A DNA stretch of 64,000 bases from Enterococcus caccae ATCC BAA-1240 (GCF_000407145.1 NZ_KE136474.1:186001-250000), one strand, 5' to 3'. Positions 9,658 to 19,079 are shown, counted from the stretch's first letter. The notes: generated from the sequence alone by a model not told the origin. Numbers and translations: made by a program.

Positions 9658-10305
9658 CTATGGTTTTGGCAAATATTTACTGCCTTCTCTAACAGCTAAT
9701 GGGCTTAAATCGATCTCTTCAAACAGTTTTTGGACCCAACTGGGATCTATTTTACTATATTGACGCAAAGACCAGCCGATTGCTTTTTGGATAAAGAACT
9801 CATCTGTAGTTTTATCATAAATAATGGCTTTTTTCAATAACGCAGTGTTTGTTTTTTCTTTATATAACAGTTGCAGATTGATTGCAATTCGTCGATGCCA
9901 GAAATTTTTTTCACCAAAGAAAGCATCAAATAACTGAGGCATCTCTTCAAAATGGTCAGAACCCCAAAGCCCAAAAAACTTACGCCAGGCGTCCACGCTA
10001 TCCCACCATGACTTCTCGACCACAAATGGTTTAAAGCGTAACAGCTCTTCAAAAGAGAAGCGCTTCACATTGACGATGGCCAAATCGATAGCTACGTATT
10101 GATATTCTCTTTCTGGTTTATCATAGTAAAACTTGATTAAGTTAAACAGCTCTTCAAACGGCAGTTTTTTACTTTCTTTTAAAAGATTTTTCTCTAACAA
10201 AGCCCGTTCAGGTGCACCGACACCTACAAAAGGAAAGAGATGCTTCATGTATGCAGCCATTTGCTCTGCTTTTGCTTTATTTTTCTGAAAAACAACTTCA
10301 TTCAT
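9658..10305 (-). CDS. DNA alkylation repair protein, AlkD-like HEAT-repeat family
   Basis: The 215-residue protein matches the all-helical HEAT-like AlkC/AlkD type of DNA glycosylase, which excises alkylated bases without base flipping. Supporting segments are FYDKPEREYQYVAIDL, KSWWDSVD, and the C-terminal FFIQKAIGWSLRQYSKIDP. The WWDSVD motif places a Trp pair and an Asp where AlkD has its catalytic residues. It is followed by the HAD phosphatase gene. Function in vivo is inferred from family membership. Confidence 0.88.
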   Translation of the reverse strand: MNEVVFQKNKAKAEQMAAYMKHLFPFVGVGAPERALLEKNLLKESKKLPFEELFNLIKFYYDKPEREYQYVAIDLAIVNVKRFSFEELLRFKPFVVEKSWWDSVDAWRKFFGLWGSDHFEEMPQLFDAFFGEKNFWHRRIAINLQLLYKEKTNTALLKKAIIYDKTTDEFFIQKAIGWSLRQYSKIDPSWVQKLFEEIDLSPLAVREGSKYLPKP

Positions 10306-10355
10306 ACTATTGCTCCCTTTTTTCCTTTATTTTACTCCAAATAGCCAATGACAGC

Positions 10356-10391
10356 AAAAAAGCTGAGAAGGAAATCACTCCATCTCAGCTG
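10356..10391 (-). terminator. terminator after formate/nitrite transporter gene
   Basis: On the minus strand AGCTGAGA pairs with TCTCAGCT, followed by TTTTTT, just past the stop at 10401. Confidence 0.75.
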
Positions 10392-10400
10392 TTGATTTAA

Positions 10401-11198
10401 TTAATCTAAATAATTTGTGTCTGCATTATTCAACCACGCATAACCCAAGCCCATTACTAAGCCACCACCGATAAAGTTACCGATCAAGGCAAAGAATAGA
10501 TTGTGTGCTACGCTACCCACAGTCATTGCGGCCATAGTTCCATGAGAAGCAAAGTACGCTAAACTAAAGGCAGGGAAATTTGCGATAACGTGCTCATAGC
10601 CTAAGAAAGCAAAAATAAAGATAATAAAAATGATTGCTGCCACTTTGCCGGCATCATCTTTCATACGCATACTTACTAGAACAGCTGTATTTACAACAAT
10701 ATTGGCAAAAATCGCTTCTACTAAAATCTGTGTCGTCGTTTTATTTAATTTCCCAGCAATTGATGTAAAGAAGAAACTATCTGACGCTAAATCTTGATAA
10801 GGAACGGTCAACGAAATCAAGTAGCCAAAAAGAACACCACCGACTAAGTTAAAGAAAATACACGCAACTAAAATTTTTGCTGCAAAAGAGAGGTTGATTT
10901 TTTTACGATAAACGCCAACCGTCATGTACAACATATTCGATGTACCCAACTCAGCATTCATATAAAGAATCATCACAAGTGACCAACTGAACATAAAGGC
11001 ATACAGCATCTTCCCTAAGCCATGTGCAATATCTTCACCTTTCATCGCAATCGCAAAAGCAACGGCCGTTCCTAGTGTTAAAAACATACAAGCTAGCATA
11101 GCCCGAAAAGCGTAACGCATAAAACTACTTTGAAATAAGTTCATCTTCTTATTGATTGATTTGTCGATCTGCTCAAATAATGGCGATACAGGTTTCAT
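10401..11198 (-). CDS. formate/nitrite transporter family channel
   Basis: A 265-residue integral membrane protein with six predicted transmembrane helices, the size and topology of the pentameric FNT channels (FocA, NirC, HSC). The ELGTSNMLYMTVGVYRKKI segment corresponds to the family signature at the end of helix 2 and following loop. FNT proteins carry formate, nitrite, hydrosulfide or lactate. With mixed-acid fermentation, formate is the likeliest substrate, but no pyruvate formate-lyase gene is nearby to support it. It is a single gene with its own terminator. Confidence 0.88.
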   Translation of the reverse strand: MKPVSPLFEQIDKSINKKMNLFQSSFMRYAFRAMLACMFLTLGTAVAFAIAMKGEDIAHGLGKMLYAFMFSWSLVMILYMNAELGTSNMLYMTVGVYRKKINLSFAAKILVACIFFNLVGGVLFGYLISLTVPYQDLASDSFFFTSIAGKLNKTTTQILVEAIFANIVVNTAVLVSMRMKDDAGKVAAIIFIIFIFAFLGYEHVIANFPAFSLAYFASHGTMAAMTVGSVAHNLFFALIGNFIGGGLVMGLGYAWLNNADTNYLD

Positions 11199-11431
11199 GT
11201 TTGTTTCTCCTTTTCAATTCGTTTTCATCTTATATTTTCAAAAATATCCTTTATCATTCTAAAGACCTGCAAGGATTTTGTCTAGTGCTTTTTCATAATA
11301 CTTTCAAAAATACTGCTAATTCCAACTTGGTTATAACAATTTTTTGAAGTAGTGATTGACATTCAGACAGTTTAAGTACATCCGAGAGCCTTAGATAATA
11401 AAATAGACCTAAAATTAAAAGCATATCCTTA

Positions 11432-11460
11432 TTGTCATTATGTTACAATAAAATTATAAC
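11432..11460 (+). promoter_or_regulatory. sigma-A promoter for the 26-residue peptide gene
   Basis: TTGTCA (11432-11437), a 17-bp spacer and TATAAC (11455-11460). The predicted start of transcription is about 23 nt ahead of the ATG at 11490. Confidence 0.7.
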
Positions 11461-11489
11461 ATATTCACAACAAAAGGAGGTGCATCAAC

Positions 11490-11570
11490 ATGGACACTAT
11501 ATCGATGTTTTTTTGGGGAATTTGGGGTGGCGGTTCTTCAGGTGGTGGCGGAGCATCCGGCAAATGGTAA
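11490..11570 (+). CDS. orphan 26-residue Gly/Trp-rich peptide
   Basis: A short open frame encodes 26 residues: an N-terminal MDTISMFFWGIWGGG, then SSGGGGASGKW and TAA. Three of the 26 residues are Trp and ten are Gly, and the last residue is Trp. Three signals argue that it is real: a near-consensus sigma-A promoter at 11432-11460, AAAGGAGGTG 9 bp ahead of the ATG, and a short leader. There is no other gene on its transcript before rpsD, which has its own promoter. No leader-cleavage motif, modification enzyme or transporter is adjacent. It could be a signalling peptide, a membrane-active peptide or a small toxin. I do not recognise its family. Confidence 0.6.
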   Translation: MDTISMFFWGIWGGGSSGGGGASGKW

Positions 11571-11596
11571 AGAGTAGCGTTTACTCAATAAAAAGC

Positions 11597-11625
11597 TTGA
11601 GTTATCCTCTATTTTGCGCTATACT
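11597..11625 (+). promoter_or_regulatory. rpsD promoter
   Basis: TTGAGT (11597-11602), a 17-bp spacer and TATACT (11620-11625). It lies ~200 bp ahead of rpsD, leaving a long untranslated leader. Confidence 0.6.
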
Positions 11626-11634
11626 ATGCTTTGT

Positions 11635-11827
11635 GTAAAATAATGCAGCAGAAAAATAGTAAACTCGTCAACAGTCCATTGCCTTGATATTTAGCTGATA
11701 AAGCTTTTCAGGTTCAATTGTGTAACCACGGCTGCAAAGGTGAAGGTTGAAGAATGAACTGAACGAATATGAATTTTTCAGAAGATTATTTTACTCCAAA
11801 AAACTTATTTTATTGGAGGAATTTTTA
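11635..11827 (+). promoter_or_regulatory. rpsD leader, probable S4 autoregulatory region
   Basis: The ~190 nt between the promoter and the rpsD ATG contains no convincing gene. Firmicute rpsD leaders bind S4 and repress translation. The length and position here fit, but I have not matched the pseudoknot. Confidence 0.4.
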
Positions 11828-12439
11828 ATGTCACGTTATACAGGACCATCATGGAAAATCTCTCGTCGTCTAGGTATCTCTCTATCAGGAACTGGTAAAG
11901 AACTAGCACGTCGCCCATACAAACCAGGACAACACGGACCAAACAGCCGTGGTAAAGTTTCTGAATATGGTATGCAATTAACTGAAAAACAAAAATTACG
12001 TCATATGTACGGTATGAACGAACGTCAATTCGTTAACTTGTTTATTAAAGCAAGCAAAATCAAAGAAGGTAAACATGGTGTTAACTTCATGATCTTGCTA
12101 GAACAACGTTTAGATAACGTCGTTTACCGTTTAGGTCTTGCAACTACTCGTCGTCAAGCACGTCAATTAGTAAACCACGGTCACGTTACTGTAGATGGTA
12201 AACGTGTAGATATCCCTTCATACCACGTTGAAGTTGGTCAAGTGATTTCTGTTCGTGAAAAATCTCAAAATGTTGTAACAATCAAAGAAGCTGTTGAAGC
12301 AACTGTTGGACGCCCAGCATTCGTTAGCTTTGATGCTGAAAAATTAGAAGGAAGCTTCACTCGTTTACCAGAACGTGATGAATTATATCCTGAAATCGAC
12401 GAAGCTCTTGTCGTTGAATACTACAACCAAAAACTTTAA
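11828..12439 (+). CDS. rpsD: 30S ribosomal protein S4
   Basis: S4 nucleates assembly of the 30S body. The start is ATG 11828 ([19 protein letters not shown]) behind TTGGAGG, giving 203 residues, the usual Gram-positive length; the frame opens further upstream without support. The [10 protein letters not shown] loop and the S4 RNA-binding domain ([29 protein letters not shown]) are intact. It is monocistronic. Confidence 0.98.
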   Translation: MSRYTGPSWKISRRLGISLSGTGKELARRPYKPGQHGPNSRGKVSEYGMQLTEKQKLRHMYGMNERQFVNLFIKASKIKEGKHGVNFMILLEQRLDNVVYRLGLATTRRQARQLVNHGHVTVDGKRVDIPSYHVEVGQVISVREKSQNVVTIKEAVEATVGRPAFVSFDAEKLEGSFTRLPERDELYPEIDEALVVEYYNQKL

Positions 12440-12578
12440 GATTGGTATTAGGTTGGGTAAAAAGCCCCCAGCTCCGAGAAATAAGAAGGTCTTCGATAAA
12501 ATTGATTTTCAACTTTTATCAAACTTCAGCTTATTTCCGAAGCCATTGCTTTCAGCCCATCGTTCATCTAATCTTTGC

Positions 12579-12612
12579 AAACCTTGCTCACTTCGTTGGG
12601 CAAGGTTTTTTT
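12579..12612 (+). terminator. rpsD terminator
   Basis: AAACCTTGC and GCAAGGTTT form a 9-bp stem, followed by T residues. Confidence 0.85.
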
Positions 12613-12667
12613 GTGAAAAAAAATAAAGATGTAGAGACGCATCCACACCTTTATTCATCTGGCTACT

Positions 12668-13339
12668 TTATTTTTGCTTCTCCAAAACACCATCTTGCAT
12701 TACAAATACTTCATCACAAAAATCGAGCAAACGCTGATCGTGAGTCACCATAATTGTCGCTTTATTTTTTTCTTTTGTTTCTCTGGCTAATATTTTTACA
12801 ACTTCAAAGGCTCGATCAGAATCTAAACTTGCTGTTGGTTCGTCAGCTAAAATGATTGATGGATCATTATACAAAGCTCGAGCAATTGCCGCTCGTTGAC
12901 GTTCTCCTCCAGAAATTTCATCAGGATATTTATTCTTCAGTTTCTCAATCCCTAGCTCTGTTAGTAACTTATTGATTTTATCCACATTGGTCTGTTCATT
13001 CTTCACTTTATCGACCAGACGTAATTGCTTTTCCACAGTTAAAAATGGCACTAAATTAGATGCTTGTAAAATAAACCCAATTTCAGAAAAGCGGATCTTA
13101 GCACGGATTTTTTCATTTTCTTTGCTAAATGCTTCATTATTTATTTTGATCTCACCATTCGTTGGCGTTTGTAAGCCACCAGCAAGAGTTAAAAAGGTAC
13201 TTTTACCAGAACCACTAGGGCCGATCACGGCAACAAATTGACCCTTTTCCACAGAAAAATCTGTGGATTTCAGCGCCTCAATTGTCGTATCTCCATCTAA
13301 AAACTGTTTATCCACAGATAAAAATTCGATTGCACTCAT
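12668..13339 (-). CDS. ABC transporter ATP-binding protein (MacB/LolD type)
   Basis: A 223-residue ATPase subunit of an MacB/LolD/HrtA-type mechanotransmission ABC system. Walker A is GPSGSGKST, the signature SGGERQRAAIARAL, Walker B IILADEPTASLD, and the H-loop MVTHD. It follows its permease by 15 bp. This subfamily exports peptides, lipoproteins or haem, or moves signals across the membrane. The HrtA haem exporter is a possibility because of the form of its partner, but no haem regulator lies next to it. Confidence 0.93.
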   Translation of the reverse strand: MSAIEFLSVDKQFLDGDTTIEALKSTDFSVEKGQFVAVIGPSGSGKSTFLTLAGGLQTPTNGEIKINNEAFSKENEKIRAKIRFSEIGFILQASNLVPFLTVEKQLRLVDKVKNEQTNVDKINKLLTELGIEKLKNKYPDEISGGERQRAAIARALYNDPSIILADEPTASLDSDRAFEVVKILARETKEKNKATIMVTHDQRLLDFCDEVFVMQDGVLEKQK

Positions 13340-13354
13340 TTAACCTTCTCCTTT

Positions 13355-14440
13355 CTATCCAATTGCCTTCAACGGATCGATTTTAACAATCGTCCGAACT
13401 GAGAACAGTGCACCTAATACCGCAATGACTAACATTATGACGCCGATGGATAAGAAGAAGAACCAATTCGTTTGAAACGGAACAGCTGTTGGCAACACTA
13501 AAGAGGTTCCCACTGTACCAAGTAACCCTAAAGTTATCCCCAAAACAGCCAAAATAAACGTTTGAAGAATTACAGAAATAGCAATATAAAATCCAGAAAT
13601 CCCTTGTGCTTTCATGATTCCGAAAATGGTTGTTTTCTGCATAGTCAAAACATAGATAAAAATGCCAATCACAATGGCTGCGATCACAATCAAAAATCCA
13701 ATCATAAAACCAAAGGTCAGTACTTGAGCATTGTACCCTGGTAGTTTATTGATAAACGTTGCAATGCTATAGCTAGTTAGTCCGTCATCTTTTAAGTGAA
13801 CATTTTTTAGCGATCCATTTTTGGCACGAAAAACGATTGCGTTTACACGAGCATTTTCTGAAGTATCTGATTTTTCAAAGCGTATTTGTTGAAAAGCTGC
13901 TGTAGATACATATAAAACTGGTGCAACATTAAATTTAGCATTATCCGTAAAGCCAACGATTTTTAGCTTTTTATTGCTACCTGCTAACTTAATAATATCA
14001 CCAAGATTAATCTCCTTTTCTTTTTTCAAACTGTTATCTACAACGGTCTCGTCTTCATTGGTAAATGCTTTTCCTTCGACAATATTGGGCATTAAAAAGC
14101 CATCTTTATTAATACCAAAAAAGCTGGCATTGATTTTTTCTGCCCCCTTTTTATCTAATTGAATCACTGCTGCAGTTTGACCAAGTACTGCTTTTTCTTT
14201 TGTATCAATCTTGTCTATTGACTTAATGGGCATCATCGACATATTGATATTCGTGTTTGATTCATCTGAAAGTACAATGCCATCTGCTTGCCATTTATCC
14301 ACAGCCGTGCGATTGTCTTCCGCCAACCCATACGCTAAGCCTGTCAAAAAGAAGACTAAATACGAAATCAAAAACATCACACTAATGATCAGTGCATAAC
14401 GCAATTTTGAGCGGGTAATTTCATTCCAAGCTAAAAACAT
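13355..14440 (-). CDS. FtsX-like ABC transporter permease
   Basis: A 361-residue membrane protein with the MacB/FtsX layout: helix 1 (~15-37), a large extracytoplasmic domain (~40-235), then three C-terminal helices ending at SVRTIVKIDPLKAIG, the usual closing motif. The N-terminal MFLAWNEITRSKLRYALI and FLTGLAYGLAEDNRTAVDKW recall HrtB-type permeases of haem exporters, which is suggestive only. The ATPase gene follows directly. Upstream, lepB is divergent, so the promoter lies in 14441-14622. Confidence 0.88.
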   Translation of the reverse strand: MFLAWNEITRSKLRYALIISVMFLISYLVFFLTGLAYGLAEDNRTAVDKWQADGIVLSDESNTNINMSMMPIKSIDKIDTKEKAVLGQTAAVIQLDKKGAEKINASFFGINKDGFLMPNIVEGKAFTNEDETVVDNSLKKEKEINLGDIIKLAGSNKKLKIVGFTDNAKFNVAPVLYVSTAAFQQIRFEKSDTSENARVNAIVFRAKNGSLKNVHLKDDGLTSYSIATFINKLPGYNAQVLTFGFMIGFLIVIAAIVIGIFIYVLTMQKTTIFGIMKAQGISGFYIAISVILQTFILAVLGITLGLLGTVGTSLVLPTAVPFQTNWFFFLSIGVIMLVIAVLGALFSVRTIVKIDPLKAIG

Positions 14441-14581
14441 TCATCCACCTCCTCCTTATCAGTCGATAAGTTTCGTAAAAAGTATAACAAATTTTAGAAC
14501 TTACAACAAAACATCTGCTCCACCCTTCACTAAAAAATCCACATATTTATCTATGTTTCTTCTTATCTATCCAAATTTTTC

Positions 14582-14590
14582 TGATATACT
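14582..14590 (+). promoter_or_regulatory. lepB promoter, extended -10
   Basis: TG-A-TATACT (14582-14590) forms an extended -10 about 30 bp ahead of lepB. The -35 region is weak. Confidence 0.5.
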
Positions 14591-14622
14591 AGAATAAACA
14601 ATACGTAATAAGGAGTTTAATT

Positions 14623-15168
14623 ATGAAAAAGAAATACAGCACATTTCATACAGTACTACAATTTTCAATGATTTTACTATTTGTACTTTTTTTGCGGAAA
14701 TTTATTTTGACACCTATAGAAGTTGTCGGCATTTCGATGGAGCCTACTTATCATGAATCGGATCGTTTATGGCAAACATCTTTAGTGACTCCAAAACGTT
14801 TTGATATTGCAACATTTCCGAGTCCTCGCGATGGAAAGCGAATTGTTAAGCGTGTGATTGGTTTACCTGGTGACACAATTCGAATGGAGAATGATCAATT
14901 GTATATAAACGATAAAAAATATGATGAACCTTATTTAGATGAATTCAAACATGCTTTGACAGATGGAATGCCTTTGACTGCTGATTTTACCTTAGCCAAT
15001 AGTGCGGCCGGTCCTGCCACTGTTGTTCCAAAGGGGAAATATTTTGTATTGGGAGATAATCGGCGCAAAGCGGATGATAGCCGTTATTTTGGTTTTGTGG
15101 ACGAAGATGCTATTGTAGGGGTTGTTTATTTTCGGTATTATCCACTGAATAAGATTGGTGTTCAATAA
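14623..15168 (+). CDS. lepB: signal peptidase I
   Basis: A membrane-bound serine protease that removes signal peptides from secreted proteins, including the several in this window. The 181-residue protein has one N-terminal membrane anchor (~11-30), box B GISMEPTY with nucleophile Ser38, box D IVKRVIGLPGD with general-base Lys76, and box E GDNRRKADDSRYFG. It is monocistronic, with a strong terminator 3'. Enterococci often have more than one such gene. Confidence 0.96.
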   Translation: MKKKYSTFHTVLQFSMILLFVLFLRKFILTPIEVVGISMEPTYHESDRLWQTSLVTPKRFDIATFPSPRDGKRIVKRVIGLPGDTIRMENDQLYINDKKYDEPYLDEFKHALTDGMPLTADFTLANSAAGPATVVPKGKYFVLGDNRRKADDSRYFGFVDEDAIVGVVYFRYYPLNKIGVQ

Positions 15169-15211
15169 AAAAAAGTAGCGACTTCAGATTGAAAAAGTCG
15201 CTACTTTTTTT
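15168..15211. terminator. bidirectional terminator between lepB and the UPF0637 gene
   Basis: AAAGTAGCGACTT and AAGTCGCTACTTT form a perfect 13-bp stem flanked by A and T runs. Confidence 0.9.
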
Positions 15212-15821
15212 ATTGTTCACTTGCTAGTTTATATAAAGGCAATAATTCCTCATACGTCTTCAACATATAGTCGCGTGCTCTTTCAGGTTCGTTCAACAAA
15301 TCGTCCGTCTTTCGAATGATTCGACCAATTTGGAATTCCCCTTTTTTCACATCACGAAAACGAATAAGATGTTTCTTCAAATCTGCTTCATTCAACCGCT
15401 CAATTTCAGGTTGCGTATGATCAATCGACAAATAAAAATCATTATCTAATTGCTCGAATAATGCTTGATTCTCTAAAAAAGCTTGTGCGATTTCCTTTTC
15501 ATTTTTAGGATTATCGATCAGTGATAGCCACATAAAAAGATAATCCGGCCAAATGCCTAATTGAAAATGGGGTTCCATTTTATAACCACGTTTTTTCTGG
15601 CTGAGCGCTGACCAAGTATTTTCTGGTGGATAAACGGTTCTACGGCGATGTTGCGCAATATGAACAAAAAAATCTGTTTCTAATGTTTCACCCAATTTTT
15701 CAGCAAAATAATCATCTAACTCTTGAAATTTTGGTTGGATCGTTGAACGAATACCAGCCATTCTCGGGTCTAAGCCTTCTATCTTGAAGACGTCAAAATC
15801 TTTTTCAGTAAACATCAACAT
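15210..15821 (-). CDS. UPF0637 / DUF1054 family protein
   Basis: A 203-residue cytoplasmic protein of the UPF0637 (YktB-like) family, recognised by FTEKDFDVFKIEGLDPRMAGIR and the HIAQHRRRTVYPPENTW motif. Its function is not established. The start at ATG 15821 behind AGAGGGG gives the family length; longer readings would overlap the upstream GNAT gene by 73 bp without a ribosome site. It probably shares a transcript with the GNAT gene. Confidence 0.88.
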   Translation of the reverse strand: MLMFTEKDFDVFKIEGLDPRMAGIRSTIQPKFQELDDYFAEKLGETLETDFFVHIAQHRRRTVYPPENTWSALSQKKRGYKMEPHFQLGIWPDYLFMWLSLIDNPKNEKEIAQAFLENQALFEQLDNDFYLSIDHTQPEIERLNEADLKKHLIRFRDVKKGEFQIGRIIRKTDDLLNEPERARDYMLKTYEELLPLYKLASEQ

Positions 15822-15853
15822 GTTGTTATTTCCCCTCTGAACTGTTCTATAGT

Positions 15854-16423
15854 TTAACGGTGTACTTTCTGCCATTCCTCTAACGTGATGCCAAGCATCG
15901 CATCTGTCACGACTTTTCCTTTCCACATACGAGCATTTGGAATTCTGCCTTCCACTTTCATACCGATTTTTTCCATCACTCGACCAGATTTAGGGTTGTC
16001 GACATCATGGGTAGCAAAAATACGCATCAATTGTAACTCTTCAAAACCAAAACGCAAGATTTCACTAGCTGCTTCTGGCATGTATCCTTTGCCCCAATAG
16101 TTTCGATTCAACGCGTAGCCGATTTCTGCAATATTATGCTGATCTTCCACACGTAAATCGATCGTTCCGATCAGTTTACCCGTTTCTTTTAATTCGACAC
16201 CGTATTTTCCAAATGGTGCTGACATAAAGTAATTAGAAATGCTGTCTTGTGTATCTTTCAAAGACTGATGGATTGGAAAAACGTGGGTAACTGTTTCATC
16301 ATCGGATGCATATTCGTACATATCATTAGCATCACTTAGCGTTACAGGTCGCAGTTTTAAGCGGTCTGTTTCTAAATATTGATTTTGTGCAAAAACTAAA
16401 TTGCGATTGATAAGAATTTCCAT
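15854..16423 (-). CDS. GNAT family N-acetyltransferase, RimJ/RimL type
   Basis: A 189-residue acetyl-CoA-dependent acetyltransferase. The N-terminal ETDRLKLRPVTLSDANDMYEY is typical of RimJ/RimL-like members. The acetyl-CoA-binding region is IGYALNRNYWGKGYMPEAA, and the late NPKSGRVMEKIGMKVEGR is the usual final motif. Possible substrates include ribosomal proteins, other N-termini or small amines. AGGTG precedes the ATG. Confidence 0.9.
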   Translation of the reverse strand: MEILINRNLVFAQNQYLETDRLKLRPVTLSDANDMYEYASDDETVTHVFPIHQSLKDTQDSISNYFMSAPFGKYGVELKETGKLIGTIDLRVEDQHNIAEIGYALNRNYWGKGYMPEAASEILRFGFEELQLMRIFATHDVDNPKSGRVMEKIGMKVEGRIPNARMWKGKVVTDAMLGITLEEWQKVHR

Positions 16424-16505
16424 AATTACACCTACTTTTCATACTACTTTACAGAAAGAAGCGCTCAGAGGCAAGGGGCAAAATGAAAAAATCAACAATC
16501 TAAAA

Positions 16506-17273
16506 CTATTTGTTTACTGCTTCTTCAACAAAGACTTTAACTTCTGCTTTTCTTCCCTCACTCAGAAGCTGAACAATTTTACTTCCAACAATGACACCAG
16601 CACAGCTTTTCCGAAAACGATCAACATGTTCTTTAGTAGACACACCAAATCCTGCTAGAACTGGCTTATCACTCACTTTTTGAATATAAGCTAAATGCTC
16701 ATCTAAAGTTTCTTGATAGTTTCGACCAATTCCAGTTACACCATTGACTGCAACTGCGTAAATAAAACCTTCTCCTGCTTCTACTAATTCTGGAATTCGT
16801 TCTTTAGGGGTTGTCAAAGCCACTAAAGGAATCAATGAAATATCACTATCTTTTAGTAATGGTGTTAGCAACGCTTGATGTTCATATGGCAAATCTGGAA
16901 TAATCAACCCTAAAACATTCGTCTCTGCTAAGTCCTGAATAAACGTTTCTAAGCCATAATGAAACATTGGATTGAAATAAGTCATAATCACTAGAGGAGT
17001 TGGTGTTTTGACCTGTTTTAGTTGTTGAATTATTTTTCGTAATGTTACTTTTTTTTGTAGCGCCTTTAAACCTGCCTGTTGGATGACTGGACCGTCGGCA
17101 ACTGGATCTGAAAAAGGAATTCCTAACTCAATTGCACTCGCTCCCGCCTCTGTCAGCAATTGAATTTCATCGGCTAATTGCTCTAACCCTTGTGCCCCAG
17201 CCATAATATACGGCACAAAAATTGTTTCATCTGCTTGTTGCTTTTCCTTTAATAGTTTTGTTAATGATTTCAT
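16506..17273 (-). CDS. trpA: tryptophan synthase alpha subunit
   Basis: TrpA cleaves indole-3-glycerol phosphate to indole and glyceraldehyde-3-phosphate, channelling indole to TrpB. The 255-residue TIM barrel has the [14 protein letters not shown] motif with the catalytic Glu (ELGIPF) and Asp (DPVADG). [10 protein letters not shown] and [10 protein letters not shown] form the phosphate site. Its ATG overlaps the trpB stop by 4 bp (ATGA). It is the last gene of the trp operon. No strong terminator was found in the 82 bp that follow. Confidence 0.97.
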   Translation of the reverse strand: MKSLTKLLKEKQQADETIFVPYIMAGAQGLEQLADEIQLLTEAGASAIELGIPFSDPVADGPVIQQAGLKALQKKVTLRKIIQQLKQVKTPTPLVIMTYFNPMFHYGLETFIQDLAETNVLGLIIPDLPYEHQALLTPLLKDSDISLIPLVALTTPKERIPELVEAGEGFIYAVAVNGVTGIGRNYQETLDEHLAYIQKVSDKPVLAGFGVSTKEHVDRFRKSCAGVIVGSKIVQLLSEGRKAEVKVFVEEAVNK

Positions 17274-18463
17274 TGGTTTGCCTCCTGTTCAACTAATCCT
17301 TTGATTTGCTGTACATCTTTATCGCCGCGACCTGACAGACAAACAATGATTTGCTTCTCTGTTCCAAGTTTCTTCGCAACTTTGATTGCGTGACTAATGG
17401 CATGAGCACTTTCTAATGCAGGTATAATTCCTTCTGTTTGACATAGAATTTTAAAGGCTTCCAACGCTTCTTGATCGGTCACCGATTCATAGCTTGCTCT
17501 ACGTGTTTCATTTAAATGACAATGCTCTGGACCAAGTCCAGGATAATCTAACCCAGCCGAAATCGAGAATGCTTCTAAAATTTGTCCATCGTCATCTTGA
17601 AGCAATTTCATCATCGCTCCATGCAGGACACCGGTTTTCCCCTTATTGATCGATGCGGCATGTGACTCTGTGTCCAATCCTAACCCTGCTGCTTCAACAC
17701 CAATCAACGCAACATCATCATTGATAAACGGATAGAAAATCCCCATTGCATTACTGCCACCACCCACACAAGCAACAACTGCATCAGGCAGTTTATTTTC
17801 CGCTTCTAAAAATTGACGTCTCGCTTCGATTCCGATAATACTTTGGTAATCTCGCACAATTTCAGGGAACGGATGCGGACCTAAAACTGATCCCATCACA
17901 TAATGAGTGTCTTCTACATTTGCAACCCAAAAACGTAATGCTTCGTTAACTGCATCTTTTAATGTCTCACTGCCAGAACTAACGCTTTTAACTTCCGCTC
18001 CTAACAATTCCATTCGAAACACATTCAACGATTGACGAGCTACATCAATTGCTCCCATAAAAATCGTACATTCCATCCCAAACAACGCAGCGACTGTAGC
18101 GGTTGCAACGCCATGTTGACCTGCTCCTGTTTCAGCAACAACTTTTTTCTTACCCATTTTTTTTGCTAATAAAATTTGACCGATCGTATTGTTGATTTTA
18201 TGCGCTCCGGTATGGTTTAAGTCTTCTCTTTTTAGATAAATCTTAGCGCCACCCGCATAATCTGTTAAACGTTCTGCAAAATACAACGGATTCTCTCGCC
18301 CTACATATTGTTTCAAATAGTAATTCAGTTCTGTTTGGAATGCTTCATCTTCTTTCGATGCTTGATAAACTTCCTCTAATTCTTTGACAGCATACATCAA
18401 TGTTTCCGGAACAAATTGCCCTCCGAATTCTCCGTAAAATCCTTCTTTTGGTTGATTATACAT
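17270..18463 (-). CDS. trpB: tryptophan synthase beta subunit
   Basis: TrpB is the PLP enzyme that condenses indole with serine. The 397-residue protein has the PLP lysine in HTGAHKINN, the phosphate-binding GGGSNAMG, and GRGDKD near the end. AAGGAGG precedes the ATG. It is separated from trpF by 608 bp of tandem repeats, unlike the tight coupling of every other gene pair in this operon. Expression therefore depends on readthrough of the repeats or on a promoter within them. Confidence 0.98.
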   Translation of the reverse strand: MYNQPKEGFYGEFGGQFVPETLMYAVKELEEVYQASKEDEAFQTELNYYLKQYVGRENPLYFAERLTDYAGGAKIYLKREDLNHTGAHKINNTIGQILLAKKMGKKKVVAETGAGQHGVATATVAALFGMECTIFMGAIDVARQSLNVFRMELLGAEVKSVSSGSETLKDAVNEALRFWVANVEDTHYVMGSVLGPHPFPEIVRDYQSIIGIEARRQFLEAENKLPDAVVACVGGGSNAMGIFYPFINDDVALIGVEAAGLGLDTESHAASINKGKTGVLHGAMMKLLQDDDGQILEAFSISAGLDYPGLGPEHCHLNETRRASYESVTDQEALEAFKILCQTEGIIPALESAHAISHAIKVAKKLGTEKQIIVCLSGRGDKDVQQIKGLVEQEANQ

Positions 18464-18482
18464 AACTTTCCTCCTTGTAATT

Positions 18483-19079
18483 AAAGCTGAATGAGCCGAT
18501 TAGCATCGACGAAAAAATAGGAAAACATGGAAGTGACGCTCTTTGTCACATTCAGGTTTTATCTTTTTTCCGAGATTCTGGCTCATGAAGCTAGATAGTT
18601 TTTAAAGCTGAATGGGCTCGTTTAGCCTTGACTGAAAAATATGTTTGTGACGCTTTTTGTCACAGGCATATTTTATCTTTTTTCCGAAAGGCTAGCCCGT
18701 GAAGCTAGATAGTTTTTAAAGCTGACTGGGCTCGTTCAGGTTCGACAAGAAAATAGGAAAAATCGACTGTGACGCTTTTTGTCACAGGCATATTTTATCT
18801 TTTTTCCGAAAGGCTAGCCCATGAAGCTAGATAGTTTTTAAAGCTGAATGGGCTCGTTTAGATTCGACAAGAAAATAGGAAAAATTGACTGTGACGCTTT
18901 CTATCACTTTCTATTTTTATCTTTTTCTCGAGAACCTAGCTCATGAAGCTAGATAAATTTAAAAGCTGAATGGGCTTGATCAGGTTCGACAAGAAAATAG
19001 GAAAAATTGACTGTGACGCTTTTTGTCACTTTCTATTTTTATCTTTTTTCTCGAGAACCTAGCCCATGAAGCTAGATAG
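18483..19079. repeat. five tandem ~120 bp imperfect repeats between trpF and trpB
   Basis: Five units start at AAAGCTGA near 18483, 18604, 18718, 18840 and 18962 (spacing 121, 114, 122, 122). Each begins AAAGCTGAATGGGCTCG, has a central GTGACGCTTTTTGTCAC palindrome and ends AGCCCATGAAGCTAGATAG. The two ends are complementary (AGCTGAATGGGCT against AGCTTCATGGGCT), so a unit can fold into one long hairpin. The trpF stop codon TAG lies in the last unit. Related pieces occur at 30462-30537, 33220-33250 and 61240-61412. This is a MITE- or BIME-like family by structure. No protein is encoded. Confidence 0.85.

Noticed and set aside
16424-16505. Terminator after trpA
   Set aside because: No stable stem followed by a T tract was found in the 82 bp between trpA and the GNAT gene; readthrough is possible.
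18483-19079. Possible CRISPR array
   Set aside because: Units are contiguous, ~114-122 bp, and diverge along their whole length. There are no short identical repeats with unique spacers and no cas genes in the window.
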